Of a stretch of 64,000 bases of DNA, positions 43,187 through 52,396 are shown piece by piece; the first letter of the stretch is position 1; each line of letters starts with the position of its first letter. The position numbers and the translations under genes were made by a program. Below the pieces are notes generated by a model. That model was not told where the DNA came from, ran no database searches, and saw only the letters and a program-made list of their open reading frames with translations. The DNA comes from Glutamicibacter halophytocola. GTDB lineage: Bacteria; Actinomycetota; Actinomycetes; Actinomycetales; Micrococcaceae. The stretch is taken from contig NZ_CP012750.1 of NCBI RefSeq assembly GCF_001302565.1, forward strand, positions 1,674,001 to 1,738,000. Reading direction: 5' to 3'.

Positions 43187-45472
43187 ATGCCAAATCCAAA
43201 TAACAAGACTGCGCAACGTGGCCTCGTTGCTGCAGCCGCTACCGCTTTGGTAGTTGGCAGCAGCTTCATGCCGGCCGTTGCCGCGCAGGAGACGAAGGGT
43301 TCGCCTTCTCCGTCGGCCTCCTCAAGCGAGGCCAACAGCGCAAGTTCGTCCGCCACGGAAAACTCGGTGGATACCACCGGACTGCCGGAGGCCATCGAGC
43401 GCGACCTGGACAAGTCGGTTGACGAGTACCTGGAAGACTCGAAGTCCAGCGAGACCGCTGCCGCATTAGACAAGAATCTTGAAGACGAAGGTATCGAAGC
43501 CCGTTCGTCTGTCGAGGGCGGCAAGGTTGAGATCGAGGTCAGCAAGAAGGACGCTGCCAAGGCCAAGGCAATCGTCGAAGCCTCCAAGGCTTCTGTTTCC
43601 CTGGAAATCAACAAGAACAACCTGTCTACCGCTGAGGGCGTCTACAAGGAACTCGTCGACAATGTTGACAGCACCGAGTTGAGCCGCCTGACCGCGATCG
43701 TGGAAACCACGGTCAAGGGGCAGAAGGTCGTCAAGATCATCGCCTCGGGCCCTGGCTCGATCGAGGGACAGAAGCGCGAGATCACCAAGAAGGTAGTCGC
43801 TGAAGGCGAATTGTCCTTGGAGCAGTTCGCAGAGCATGTGGCAGCCTCGGACGTCGTCTTTGCCCCATCGGAAAAGGACGGCAACGGTGCTGCCAAGCCC
43901 GGAGCCAATGAAGACATCTATGGCGGCATGGGCTACGCGATCGGCCAGAACGGCCAAGCTCCCGCTTCACGCTGCTCGATCGGCTTCAACGCCTGGGATG
44001 CCAGCGGCAAGAACGCCATCCTGAGCGCCGGTCACTGCACCGAAGACGGTTCCATGACCGACACCTATGTTCTGGAAGCTAACGCGCCGAACGATTTCCT
44101 CGGCTACACCGACGCACTGGGCACATTTGGTTTCGCCCAGTTCGGCGGCCCTGGCAACTCGGGCTACCCGGTAGACGCGACCTGGGAAGACGTAGATACC
44201 GAGAACCCTGGCACCGACATTTCGGTGGTTGAATCGATCAACCCTGCGCTGAACCTTCACGCAGCAGTTTCGCAGTGGCCAGCAGGTGGCGACGAGCGCG
44301 ACCAGGTTATCAAGGTTACCGATGTAGCTGCCGGCGCTGTTGGCGCTGAAGCCTGCTCTTCGGGTGCAACCACCGGGTGGAGCTGCTCGACCATCACCGG
44401 CGAGGGCATCTTCTTCGTCCAGGGCATGGACGGCACCTTGCGCGACGTATGGGGATACACTGCAGATAACCCGGGCCAGGACGTCCTGGACCAGGGTGAC
44501 TCGGGCGGTGCCGTATTGATCGGCAACAAGGCCATCGGCATTAACTCCGCCAACGGTCCTGGCGAAGACGGCGCAGAAGATACCGCAGATGACATCGCCA
44601 TGTACACCGGTCTGAAGGACGCGCTGACTCGTATTGATGGAGTCAAGGACTACCAAGTCAAGCTCTTCATCAATGCTCCTGCCATCACCACTGAAAACGG
44701 TTCAGAGGTGGAAGCTGGAAGCGACATCTCCGGCAACGTCAAGGACGCGTCAGAAGGCACCCAGGTTGACGTAATCGTCAACGGCGACGTCGTGGACACC
44801 GTGACGGTTGACTCCAACGGAGACTTCACGTTCTCTGCACCAGAACAGACTGGCGCATACGAGTTCACCTTGCAGGCGCACAAGGGCTTCGACAAGTCGG
44901 CAACCACGAACGGCAACGTCATTGTTGTAGCCGTTCCAACTCCGACCCCGACTCCTACGCCAACCCCGACTCCAACTCCTACCGAGGAGCCTTCGGAGTC
45001 GGCAACGCCTACCGAGACTGCTACTGAGGAGCCTTCGGAGTCGGCATCGCCTACCGAGACTGCTACTGAGGAGCCTTCGGAGTCGGCAACGCCTACCGAG
45101 ACTGCTACTGAGGAGCCTTCGGAGTCGGCATCGCCAACTGAGACTGCTACTGAGGAGCCTTCGGAGTCGGCATCGCCAACTGAGAGTGCTACTGAGGAGC
45201 CTTCGGAGTCGGCATCGCCTACCGAGACTGCTACTGAGACCGCTTCTGAGGAGCCTTCCGAGTCCGAGACCGAAGAGTCTTCGGAAGCTCCACAGAACGA
45301 CGAGTCCAACGAGCCAACCAAGTCGGCAACGCCAAAGGAAACTCCTAAGAAGGACGATCCACTGGCCGACACCGGTTCGAGCAGCGCTCCTTTGATCGCT
45401 GCAGGTGGCGCCTTGGCTCTGGTCGGTGCAACCTTCCTCCTGTTCCGCCGCGGCAACCGCCGCCACGGCTAA
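43187..45472 (+). CDS. Secreted S1 (trypsin-fold) protease with pro-region and LAXTG wall anchor
   Basis: 761 residues. A signal peptide (ends near PAVAAQE) leads into a Glu/Lys-rich pro-region with two alpha/beta units (residues ~65-245). The alpha-lytic-type S1 domain follows: SAGHC (His), GTDISVVES (Asp) and DQGDSGGAVL (Ser). Then come an Ig-like domain (VEAGSDISGNVKDASEGTQV), a PTPTPT linker, six 14-residue EEPSESATPTETAT repeats, and a sorting signal: LADTG, a hydrophobic helix and RRGNRRHG. LAXTG is the class E sortase motif of high-GC Gram-positives. GGGAGAAG precedes the ATG. It looks like an inserted cargo gene between two lepB copies. Confidence 0.9.
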   Translation: MPNPNNKTAQRGLVAAAATALVVGSSFMPAVAAQETKGSPSPSASSSEANSASSSATENSVDTTGLPEAIERDLDKSVDEYLEDSKSSETAAALDKNLEDEGIEARSSVEGGKVEIEVSKKDAAKAKAIVEASKASVSLEINKNNLSTAEGVYKELVDNVDSTELSRLTAIVETTVKGQKVVKIIASGPGSIEGQKREITKKVVAEGELSLEQFAEHVAASDVVFAPSEKDGNGAAKPGANEDIYGGMGYAIGQNGQAPASRCSIGFNAWDASGKNAILSAGHCTEDGSMTDTYVLEANAPNDFLGYTDALGTFGFAQFGGPGNSGYPVDATWEDVDTENPGTDISVVESINPALNLHAAVSQWPAGGDERDQVIKVTDVAAGAVGAEACSSGATTGWSCSTITGEGIFFVQGMDGTLRDVWGYTADNPGQDVLDQGDSGGAVLIGNKAIGINSANGPGEDGAEDTADDIAMYTGLKDALTRIDGVKDYQVKLFINAPAITTENGSEVEAGSDISGNVKDASEGTQVDVIVNGDVVDTVTVDSNGDFTFSAPEQTGAYEFTLQAHKGFDKSATTNGNVIVVAVPTPTPTPTPTPTPTPTEEPSESATPTETATEEPSESASPTETATEEPSESATPTETATEEPSESASPTETATEEPSESASPTESATEEPSESASPTETATETASEEPSESETEESSEAPQNDESNEPTKSATPKETPKKDDPLADTGSSSAPLIAAGGALALVGATFLLFRRGNRRHG
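44984..45235 (+). repeat. Six 42-nt tandem coding repeats
   Basis: Units begin at 44984, 45026, 45068, 45110, 45152 and 45194, each coding EEPSESAxPTExAT. Units are nearly identical, with A/S and T/S alternation. A degenerate seventh follows. This is a flexible wall-spanning stalk, probably variable in copy number between strains. Confidence 0.93.
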
Positions 45473-45506
45473 GGAACGAATTACCCATAGGTTCTAGGAA
45501 CCTCTG

Positions 45507-45549
45507 AAAGTGTCCCGCTACTTCACCACAGGTAGCGGGACACTTTTTA
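45507..45549 (+). terminator. Terminator of the S1 protease gene
   Basis: 15-bp perfect stem AAAGTGTCCCGCTAC and complement, loop of 10, followed by TTTAG with TTTTT overlapping the stem end. Confidence 0.92.
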
Positions 45550-45643
45550 GTTAGTGCACATGTGGCTCACTGACTGTTTTACGAAAAGGCCTATAGCCTC
45601 GAAGTCAAGAAGGCTATGGGTACGCAAAAACCGAGGTGCAATT

Positions 45644-46228
45644 ATGAATTTCAACTCCAGAACATCCCGCACTCCATTGGCGCTGGCCTCTACGGCCCTC
45701 ATGGCGAGTTTGCTGCTGACCGGTTGCGGGCAAGGAACGGACCCAGGAACCAAAGAGTCATCGGGCTCCGCGACCTCTGCTCCCACCGCGCCCTCCGAGA
45801 ACCAAAGCGAGAATTCCGTGGACCAAAACGCGCTGCTGAAGATCAACGACAAGCTTTCCGCAGACCTCGGCGAAAACTATGTCCAGGGCTGGATCAAGAA
45901 CGGCAAGCTGCACGTGTCGACAACTGATGAAGGCCAGCTTGCTGCGATCGAAGAAGCCGGTGCCGTCGGGCATATCGTGAAGCACAGCAGCCAGGAACTG
46001 CGCCAGGCCATCGAAAAGATCATGACGTGGCAGGGCAAGCAGGAGAACCCGATCCGCAATTCGATCCACGCCTATTCGTTGAATCCTGAAACCGGCGGCA
46101 TTACGCTCTCGGTGGACAAGAGCCAGATCGAAGCGATCACCAAGCTGATCGAAGCTGATCAGCCAGTCGGCGATATCCCCGTGGATTTCAAGTCCAGCGG
46201 CGGTATAGGCTCGCCCGCCAACTCGTAG
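45644..46228 (+). CDS. Lipoprotein resembling the S1 protease pro-region
   Basis: 194 residues from ATG 45644, after GAGGTG. The signal peptide ends in a lipobox (LLLTGCGQ, Cys near residue 28), then a Ser/Thr-rich spacer. The folded part (~residues 58-170) has two alpha/beta units: NGKLHVSTTDEGQLAAIEEAGAVGHIVKHS, SQELRQAIEKI, then GGITLSVDKSQIEAITKLIEA. The same layout occurs in the pro-region of the protease upstream (GGKVEIEVSKKDAAKAKAIVEA) and in alpha-lytic protease pro-domains, which fold and inhibit their proteases. A role as a membrane-held foldase or inhibitor of the neighbouring protease is an inference. Confidence 0.75.
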   Translation: MNFNSRTSRTPLALASTALMASLLLTGCGQGTDPGTKESSGSATSAPTAPSENQSENSVDQNALLKINDKLSADLGENYVQGWIKNGKLHVSTTDEGQLAAIEEAGAVGHIVKHSSQELRQAIEKIMTWQGKQENPIRNSIHAYSLNPETGGITLSVDKSQIEAITKLIEADQPVGDIPVDFKSSGGIGSPANS

Positions 46229-46279
46229 CTGGTTTCCTCTCCAATGACCCGACCGCGCGGGAGCAGAACACTATTTCGC

Positions 46280-46308
46280 AACGGCCAGCCCGCAAAGGGC
46301 TGGCCGTT
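46280..46308 (+). terminator. Terminator of the lipoprotein gene
   Basis: 12-bp perfect stem AACGGCCAGCCC / GGGCTGGCCGTT with a 5-nt loop, followed by GTTG. Confidence 0.75.
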
Positions 46309-46413
46309 GTTGCGTCCCACACCGTTCAGGCGAAGCCGATAATGAACGATTCGCCACCGGCTGGCACGTAAGATGGGGTGTGTTACGCGATATTGGAAGG
46401 TACTAATCGAACT

Positions 46414-47118
46414 GTGAGCGCCGCACCAGCTGAAAATCCCCAGGACAAGGGACCGCTATACAAGATATGGCGCTTCATCCGTGAAATCGCCATCATCGTG
46501 GTTATAGCCTTGGCGCTCTCCTTCGTGATCAAGACCTTCTTCTTCCGCGCTTATTACATTCCTTCGGGCTCCATGGAGCACACCTTGGAAGTCAACGACC
46601 GCATCTTCGCGAACCTGATGGTCCCCGGCCCCTTTGAACTGAACCGCGGCGATGTGGTGGTTTTCCGTGACGACCTGGGCTGGCTGCCGCCATTGGCGCA
46701 GTCGCCCACGGCGTTTGAAAACGTGCTCTCCTTCGTGGGAATCCTTCCTGCCGCCGACGAGCAGTACCTGGTCAAGCGCATCATCGGCATGCCAGGAGAC
46801 ACTGTCGAATACGATGCGGCCGTCGGCAAGCTCATGATCAATGGCGAAGCGATCGACGAACCCTACATCTACACCGGGAACCAGCCATCGGATATGGAAT
46901 TCTCGGTCACCGTGCCAGAAGGCAAGATCTGGGTCATGGGCGATCATCGTGCAGCCAGCGCCGACTCGCGCTTCCACACCGATATCGAAGGCGGATTTGT
47001 GGACATGGACTCCGTACAGGGCCGGGCCTCCATCATTTCGTGGCCAACCTCGCGCTGGGGCACCATCGACTCCCACGATGAAGTCTTCGCCAACGTCCCG
47101 GCCCCGGCCAGCAACTAG
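46414..47118 (+). CDS. lepB: Signal peptidase I (second copy)
   Basis: 234-residue type I signal peptidase with one N-terminal membrane helix (IAIIVVIALALSFVIKTFFF), box B PSGSMEHTL (catalytic Ser), box D YLVKRIIGMPGDTVEY (catalytic Lys) and box E VMGDHRAASADSRFH. It is closer to the actinobacterial consensus than the copy at 42117. The GTG at 46414 follows GGAAGGT by 13 bases. A GTG at 46378 is a possible longer start. RNase HII follows 13 bases after the stop. Confidence 0.95.
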   Translation: MSAAPAENPQDKGPLYKIWRFIREIAIIVVIALALSFVIKTFFFRAYYIPSGSMEHTLEVNDRIFANLMVPGPFELNRGDVVVFRDDLGWLPPLAQSPTAFENVLSFVGILPAADEQYLVKRIIGMPGDTVEYDAAVGKLMINGEAIDEPYIYTGNQPSDMEFSVTVPEGKIWVMGDHRAASADSRFHTDIEGGFVDMDSVQGRASIISWPTSRWGTIDSHDEVFANVPAPASN

Positions 47119-47131
47119 CCTGCCAGCGATC

Positions 47132-47857
47132 ATGACAGCCACCAAGAACCAGCCCACCACCCTCGACCACGAACGCGCGCTGGCGGCGCGCCACGGCGTG
47201 CGCTTTATTGGCGCGGTCGACGAGGTAGGCCGCGGCGCTTTGGCCGGGCCAATTACCGTGGGCATTACCGTGATCGACATCGAGAGCGTGCGCGAATTCC
47301 CGGAACTGCGCGACTCGAAGCTCTTGCGCCCGGAAACGCGCGAAGAGCTGGTGCCCAAGGTGCGTGACTGGGCCGTGGGCCACGGCGTCGGCCATGCCTC
47401 CGCCCAGGAGATCGATGCCCTGGGCGTCACCGCCGCCTTGCGCCTGGCCGGAACCCGCGCCGTGGAACAATGCGCCGTCGCACCCCAAGCCATCCTGCTG
47501 GACGGAAGCTACGACTGGCTGACCGCCCCGGAACCGGACCTTTTTGATGTGCTCGCCGACGAGCGCGAACCGGTGGGCCTGCACCTGCCGCTGGCCACCA
47601 TCATCAAGGGCGATATGACCTGCCAAGCGATTGCTGGGGCCTCTATCCTGGCCAAGGTGGAACGCGATGGCATCATGACCGATCTGGCCGTGTCCCACCC
47701 CGACTTCGGCTGGGAAATCAACAAGGGCTACGCAACTGCCGCGCATCGTGCGGCAATCAGTGCACAGGGCCCCTGCGATTACCACCGCAAAAGCTGGAAC
47801 TTGACTTCGCAGGCCGACTCGGCCCATGGTGAAGCGACAACAAAGAAAGCAAAGTGA
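47132..47857 (+). CDS. rnhB: Ribonuclease HII
   Basis: 241-residue RNase HII that removes RNA primers and misincorporated ribonucleotides from DNA. The DEVGRGALAGP motif supplies the first acidic pair, LRDSKLL and GASILAKVERD follow, and HPDFGWEINKGYAT lies near the end. The start at 47132 (MTATKNQ) was chosen over the open frame upstream that overlaps lepB. Its stop overlaps the next ATG by one base (TGATG). The order lepB-rnhB-DUF2469 is conserved with Mycobacterium (Rv2903c-Rv2901c). Confidence 0.96.
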   Translation: MTATKNQPTTLDHERALAARHGVRFIGAVDEVGRGALAGPITVGITVIDIESVREFPELRDSKLLRPETREELVPKVRDWAVGHGVGHASAQEIDALGVTAALRLAGTRAVEQCAVAPQAILLDGSYDWLTAPEPDLFDVLADEREPVGLHLPLATIIKGDMTCQAIAGASILAKVERDGIMTDLAVSHPDFGWEINKGYATAAHRAAISAQGPCDYHRKSWNLTSQADSAHGEATTKKAK

Positions 47858-48177
47858 TGGCTGGCGACGATCTGGAAAACTACGAGTCCGACATGGAACT
47901 GCAGCTGTACCGCGAGTACAAAACCGTGGTGGGGCTTTTCAATTACGTGGTCGAGACCGAACGGCGGTTCTACCTGGCCAACCAGGTAGACGTCAAAACA
48001 CTGAGCAACGCCGGCGAAGTCTACTTCGAGCTGAGTCTCACCGACGCGTGGGTGTGGGACATCTACCGGCAAGGGCGTTTTGTGAAGTCCGTGAAGGTGC
48101 TGACGTTCAAGGACGTCAACGTCGAGGAACTGAATCGCGACGAGCTGCAGATCCCCAAGGAGGGGCTGGACTCCTGA
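47857..48177 (+). CDS. DUF2469 family protein
   Basis: 106-residue protein conserved in Actinobacteria directly after rnhB. The diagnostic DDLENYESDMELQLYREYKTVVG opens it, followed by VETERRFYLANQVDV and VLTFKDVNVEELNRDELQIP. Function is unknown. The ATG at 47857 overlaps the rnhB stop, so translation is coupled. A terminator follows 20 bases after the stop, closing this operon. Confidence 0.94.
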   Translation: MAGDDLENYESDMELQLYREYKTVVGLFNYVVETERRFYLANQVDVKTLSNAGEVYFELSLTDAWVWDIYRQGRFVKSVKVLTFKDVNVEELNRDELQIPKEGLDS

Positions 48178-48197
48178 ACGAATCAGCGTCTAACTAA

Positions 48198-48248
48198 GCG
48201 AAGGCCGGCGCCAGTCCACATGAGGGGCCCGGCGCCGGCCTTCGCATT
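48198..48248. terminator. Terminator between DUF2469 and proX
   Basis: 15-bp perfect stem GCGAAGGCCGGCGCC and complement with an 18-nt loop, between convergent genes. Confidence 0.82.
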
Positions 48249-48270
48249 TAAGGGCTGCAGCCCAGACTTC

Positions 48271-49164
48271 CTAGGAAGCGGTCATGCGCTCGACGATGTC
48301 GGCGTGCTCTTCCATCCACTGGCGCACCAGCGGCTCGTAGTCATCGGTGTCGTTGTCTACGAACAAGAGCTTCTCAAGGGTGTATAGCTCGTCCAGGCTC
48401 AACTTGAAGCCGCCCATCCAATCGGCAACCTCAGGGAAATCCTCGGCGAAGCCGGCACGGGAGTAGTTGTGGATGCTCTCGGTGCTGCCCAAAGCTCCCT
48501 TTGGGTCTTCCAGGTTCTTCACCGGGAACGAGGAGTAGGCCCAGTGTGGTTCCCACAAGGTCACCACGATGTTCTCGCCGGCATCGGTGGCGGTCTTCAG
48601 CTCGGTGAGCATGGCCGAAGTGGAGCTGGTGACGAAGTCCATGTCCTCCAAGCCGTAATCAGGGATCACCGACTCCTCCATGGTGCGAGTTAGGCCAGCG
48701 CCTGCCTCGATGCCCACGATTTTGTTGTTGAACTTGTCGGCGTTGGCGGCCAGATCTTCCAGGGAATCGATCGGGGCGTCCTTGTTGACCGCAACGGTCA
48801 GCTTGGATTCGTCATTCCAGGCGCCCAGGTCCTCGATATCGCTCCCGAACTTGTCCAGGTAGTCCTTGTGGGTGACCGGCAGCCACACGTCGGTGGTCAG
48901 GTCGTAATCGCCCGAGGCCAGTCCGGAGAACAGCGGGGCGACGTCGGAGTATTCCAGGTTGACGTCGTAGCCTTTGTCCTCCAGTACGGCCTTCCACAGT
49001 TCACTGGTGGCAATGCCCTCATCCCAGCCGTTGAAGACCGCGATGGTTACTTCCTTCGACGCTTGTGCGTCGCCTTCGCTTCCGGCATCGCCGCTGGAGC
49101 ACGCGGTAAGTCCCAATGCCGCAGTGGCGGCCAGTGCGCCAAACTTCATAATGGTGCGATTCAT
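48271..49164 (-). CDS. proX: Glycine betaine/proline-type ABC transporter substrate-binding lipoprotein
   Basis: 297-residue OpuAC-family binding lipoprotein, lipobox ALGLTACSSG (Cys near residue 22). The mature part reads EVTIAVFNGWDEGIATSELWKAVLEDKGYDV, DLTTDVWLPVTHKDYLDKFG and TLWEPHWAYSSF, where Trp residues would form the aromatic cage for quaternary amines. It is the last gene of a proV-proW-proX run, 108 bases after proW. The likely substrate is a compatible solute such as glycine betaine, taken up under osmotic stress. Choline or carnitine cannot be excluded. Confidence 0.9.
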   Translation of the reverse strand: MNRTIMKFGALAATAALGLTACSSGDAGSEGDAQASKEVTIAVFNGWDEGIATSELWKAVLEDKGYDVNLEYSDVAPLFSGLASGDYDLTTDVWLPVTHKDYLDKFGSDIEDLGAWNDESKLTVAVNKDAPIDSLEDLAANADKFNNKIVGIEAGAGLTRTMEESVIPDYGLEDMDFVTSSTSAMLTELKTATDAGENIVVTLWEPHWAYSSFPVKNLEDPKGALGSTESIHNYSRAGFAEDFPEVADWMGGFKLSLDELYTLEKLLFVDNDTDDYEPLVRQWMEEHADIVERMTAS

Positions 49165-49272
49165 GATCTATCCCTTTCCACGGCGCTGGTCTTTCCAGTC
49201 GCCGTCCGACCCCGGGGATCCGAAGCCGGTGGCGGAAGTCGAGCTCCCGCCCATGCTCGTTGCGCGTTGCCC

Positions 49273-50169
49273 TCAGGCGGCCAGCTGCTGCTCCCGTGCG
49301 GTGCGAGCGGCCTTGCGCTTCTTGGCGAACAGCGCGAACAATCCAGATTGCCGTCCGAAGGCGTTGGTCAACCGATCCAGGATCATCGCCAGGATGACCA
49401 CGGCCAGCCCGGCTTCCACGCCCAGCGCGGTGTCCAGGCGGGAGAGCGAGCTGATCACATCGCCACCCAGGCCGCCGGCGCCGACCATGCCGGCGATCAC
49501 GACCATGGACAGCGAAAGCATGATGACCTGGTTAACGCCGGCCATTATGGTGGGCAGTGCCAGCGGAAGCTGGATTTGCCGCAGGATACGTCCCGGTGAG
49601 GAGCCGAAAGCCTGCCCGGCCTCAACTACTTCGCTATCCACCGAGCGGATGCCCAGCTCGGTGAAGCGTACGCCAGGGGCCAGCGCGAAGATGATAGTGG
49701 CCACGATGCCCGGTGCCACGCCGACGCGGAAGAGCATCAGCGCAGGGATCAGGTAGACGAAGGCCGGCATGGTCTGCAAGAAGTCCAGCACCGGGCGGAC
49801 AACCTGCGAGAAGCCGTCGGATTTCGCGGCCCAGATGCCCAGCGGAAGCGCGATCAGCAAGGCCCAGAAGGCGGCGACGATGACCAGCGCCAGGGTGCTC
49901 ATCGCATTTTCCCACTGGTCCACGCCAACGATGACCAATAGGCCCATCACTGCGCCGAGCATGAATTGCCAGCCGCGGGCCAGCAGCGCGATCAGGCCGA
50001 TCAAGATGGTTACCACAGCGAAACTCGGGGTAGAGAGCACCAGGTAGAGCCCGTCGTACATTTCAATGAAGATCGTGCGCAGCACCGAGAAGAAGCCGTC
50101 GAGATTGGCAATGATCCAGTCGATGGCATCTTCGGAGACGTCGCCGATCGGGATGCGGAAGTTGTCCAT
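49273..50169 (-). CDS. proW: Glycine betaine-type ABC transporter permease
   Basis: 298-residue permease with about seven helices and the BPD permease motif EAGQAFGSSPGRILRQIQLPLALPTIMAGVNQ (EAA loop that docks the ATPase). LDFLQTMPAFVYLIPALMLF is typical of ProW/OpuAB. The ATG overlaps the proV stop by one base. The C-terminus is basic and cytoplasmic (AKKRKAARTAREQ). Confidence 0.93.
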   Translation of the reverse strand: MDNFRIPIGDVSEDAIDWIIANLDGFFSVLRTIFIEMYDGLYLVLSTPSFAVVTILIGLIALLARGWQFMLGAVMGLLVIVGVDQWENAMSTLALVIVAAFWALLIALPLGIWAAKSDGFSQVVRPVLDFLQTMPAFVYLIPALMLFRVGVAPGIVATIIFALAPGVRFTELGIRSVDSEVVEAGQAFGSSPGRILRQIQLPLALPTIMAGVNQVIMLSLSMVVIAGMVGAGGLGGDVISSLSRLDTALGVEAGLAVVILAMILDRLTNAFGRQSGLFALFAKKRKAARTAREQQLAA

Positions 50170-51437
50170 TAGTTCTTCTCCGGTTCAATCTGCAGCACCG
50201 CGTCAACGATGTCGCTGGGCAGCGGGCTGTCGAGCACGCTGATTTCCTCGGTCTGCGGGGTGGTAGAAGCAAGTGCCGCCAGCAGGGTCACCCGCGGGAT
50301 GACTCCTAGCAGGCGGTTCTCGGCATCGGTGACGGTGACGGGCAGGGGAGATTCCACGGACGGGACGAACAAGTCGATCAGCGCCGTATCTGCATCCACC
50401 GTGGACAGCGCGGAGATCTTCGAGTTCAGCGAGCTTTCGCCGCGGCGCACCAGCTTGAGCGCATCGCGGTCGGTGATCATGCCGAGAACCTTGCGATCCC
50501 GGCCCGTAACGATGGCCGCCGAGGCAACGGCGTCGCGCATCTGCCGCAGGGCGGCGCGCGGGCCGGCGTTTTCCTGGATCACCGAGCGGCCAGGAACCAT
50601 GACCGAGGCGGCGGTGAGCACGCGGGCGCGGTCTACGTCCTGCACGAACTGCTCGACGTAGTCGTTGGCTGGATCGGTGAGGATCTCCTCAGGAGTGCCG
50701 ATCTGCACGATGCGCCCATCGCGCATCACCGCGATGCGGTCGCCGAGGAACATGGCCTCATTCAGGTCGTGCGTGATGAACACGATCGTCTTGCCCAAGG
50801 TGGCTTGGAGCTCCACGAGTTGTTCTTGCATTTCGCGGCGGATCAGCGGGTCCAGCGCGGAGAAAGCTTCGTCCATGAGCAAGATCTCGGTGTCGGCCGA
50901 TAGCGCGCGGGCGATGCCTACACGCTGCTGCATGCCGCCGGAGAGCTCGCTTGGCATCTTCTCGCCCCAGCCGTCCAATCCCACCAGCTTCAGTGTTTTG
51001 GCGGCGGTGGCCAGTCGTTCGGCGCGTCCCAGGCCCTGCTGCTCCAGCGGGTAGGCGACGTTTTCGAGCACGCTGCGGTGCGGAAGCAAGGCGAAATGCT
51101 GGAACACCATCGAAACGCGCTTGCGGCGCACTGCGCGCAGCTTGGCCGGCTGCATCCCGGTGATTACGTCTTCGCCGAGGCTCACGGTGCCGGCACTGGC
51201 TTCCCACAGGCCGTTGAGCGTCCGGATCAGGGTGGATTTTCCGGAACCTGACAGGCCCATGACAACGAAAATCTCCCCGGTCTTGACTTCAAAGGACGCG
51301 TCGATGACTGCCGCTGTATTGCCCGAGGGCAGCTTCTCACGCGGTGTCCCGGATTCAAGTTGCTTGACCGCGTCTTTCGGCTTGCGACCGAAGACCTTGT
51401 ACAGCCCTTCAACCTTCAATGCGATATTGGTGGTCAT
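50169..51437 (-). CDS. proV: Glycine betaine-type ABC transporter ATPase with CBS domains
   Basis: 422-residue ATPase: Walker [11 protein letters not shown]-loop [12 protein letters not shown], signature [16 protein letters not shown], Walker [13 protein letters not shown] and switch His ([14 protein letters not shown]). A C-terminal CBS pair ([56 protein letters not shown]) is the osmosensing module of OpuA-type ATPases. The ATG at 51437 gives [17 protein letters not shown]. An in-frame start at 51488 lies in the leader. It is the first gene of proVWX. Confidence 0.94.
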   Translation of the reverse strand: MTTNIALKVEGLYKVFGRKPKDAVKQLESGTPREKLPSGNTAAVIDASFEVKTGEIFVVMGLSGSGKSTLIRTLNGLWEASAGTVSLGEDVITGMQPAKLRAVRRKRVSMVFQHFALLPHRSVLENVAYPLEQQGLGRAERLATAAKTLKLVGLDGWGEKMPSELSGGMQQRVGIARALSADTEILLMDEAFSALDPLIRREMQEQLVELQATLGKTIVFITHDLNEAMFLGDRIAVMRDGRIVQIGTPEEILTDPANDYVEQFVQDVDRARVLTAASVMVPGRSVIQENAGPRAALRQMRDAVASAAIVTGRDRKVLGMITDRDALKLVRRGESSLNSKISALSTVDADTALIDLFVPSVESPLPVTVTDAENRLLGVIPRVTLLAALASTTPQTEEISVLDSPLPSDIVDAVLQIEPEKN

Positions 51438-52033
51438 TGTCTCCACTGCCCATCTGCCCGAAGGCATTGGCTGGTAATGGACCAGCATGCAGGAATTGTT
51501 CCATCTGCAATTCGCGCCGTCCGAGGAAAAGCATTCCGGACCGCGCAGGTCCTGGTTCGAGTGTTATCGGTGATCGTGTCGGACGCGTCGCCACCGATTG
51601 CCCACCCTAGCAAAAATGCGCCTCTGGGCGGGGCCAACTCTTTGTATTTCGAGGTCTGAACCCCCTTCCGCGACCTATTCTGCCCCGGAATTACGCTACA
51701 AACCAGATGTTATGCAAACGTTATTAGATCTTTGCAATTCACCCATAATTCGAGTGCAACGCCCACCAAGGCAATAACCTCGCCCATTGGCCGCTGGGCG
51801 AAATCCCGTCTACGGGAATCCACCCAGAAATAACTGTCTGGCACCACGCATTTGCTTGCCGGATCCAACAACTTTTGAGCAGCATTTCTTGAGGTTTTAA
51901 CGAGGAGATTTCAGGAATTTTTCCCGATATTGCTAATTGCAGTTATCCACAGACGGCGATTGGATCCCGGCTGCTCTCGATCATCGCTCAGAGGATTGAA
52001 GTATCGAACAGATTGCATAACAAGGAGAGCCAC
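51438..52033. other. Divergent promoter region, proV and yraN
   Basis: About 595 bases without a supported gene. The stretch 51700-51910 is AT-rich and likely holds the promoters. A loose dyad TGCAAA-N12-TTTGCA lies at 51713-51736. AAGGAG at 52022-52027 is the yraN ribosome-binding site. Confidence 0.45.
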
Positions 52034-52396
52034 ATGCGTACCGCAAGTCAACGCCTCGGAGCGGCCGGCGAGCTGGCCGCGGCCCGCTTTCTTAGTGAAA
52101 ACAGCTATGAAGTGCTCGATTGCAATTGGCGTTGCCAGGCAGGGGAACTTGACTTGGTGGCGCGGGCCGGCAACGGCCAGGTGGTCGCCATCGAAGTCAA
52201 GACCCGCAGCTCCCAGCGTTTTGGCACCGGCTTCGATGCGATCAATGCCGCCAAGTACCATCGGCTGCAGAAGCTGCTGATCTTCTGGGCGCAGGCGCAC
52301 CGGATGTTCATGCCCCAGTTGCGCGTGGACGTCGTTGAGGTCTATCCCACCGCTGGCGGGTTCGAATGCCAGTTGCACCAAGACGTGCGCTCATGA
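52034..52396 (+). CDS. yraN: YraN/UPF0102 family protein
   Basis: 120-residue protein with a nuclease-like (Holliday-junction-resolvase-type) fold: LGAAGELAAARFLSENSYEVLDCNWRCQAGELDLVARAGNGQVVAIEVKTRSS. The E-x-D-L and E-V-K residues form the PD-(D/E)xK-like site. Its function is unproven. The ATG at 52034 follows AAGGAG by six bases. It overlaps comM by four bases and heads the yraN-comM-dprA-xerC run known from Mycobacterium (Rv2898c-Rv2894c). Confidence 0.94.
   Translation: MRTASQRLGAAGELAAARFLSENSYEVLDCNWRCQAGELDLVARAGNGQVVAIEVKTRSSQRFGTGFDAINAAKYHRLQKLLIFWAQAHRMFMPQLRVDVVEVYPTAGGFECQLHQDVRS

Noticed and set aside
44984..45235. Regular 42-nt repeats considered as a CRISPR array
   Set aside because: Units are contiguous with no unique spacers, stay in one reading frame and code a Ser/Pro/Glu stalk.
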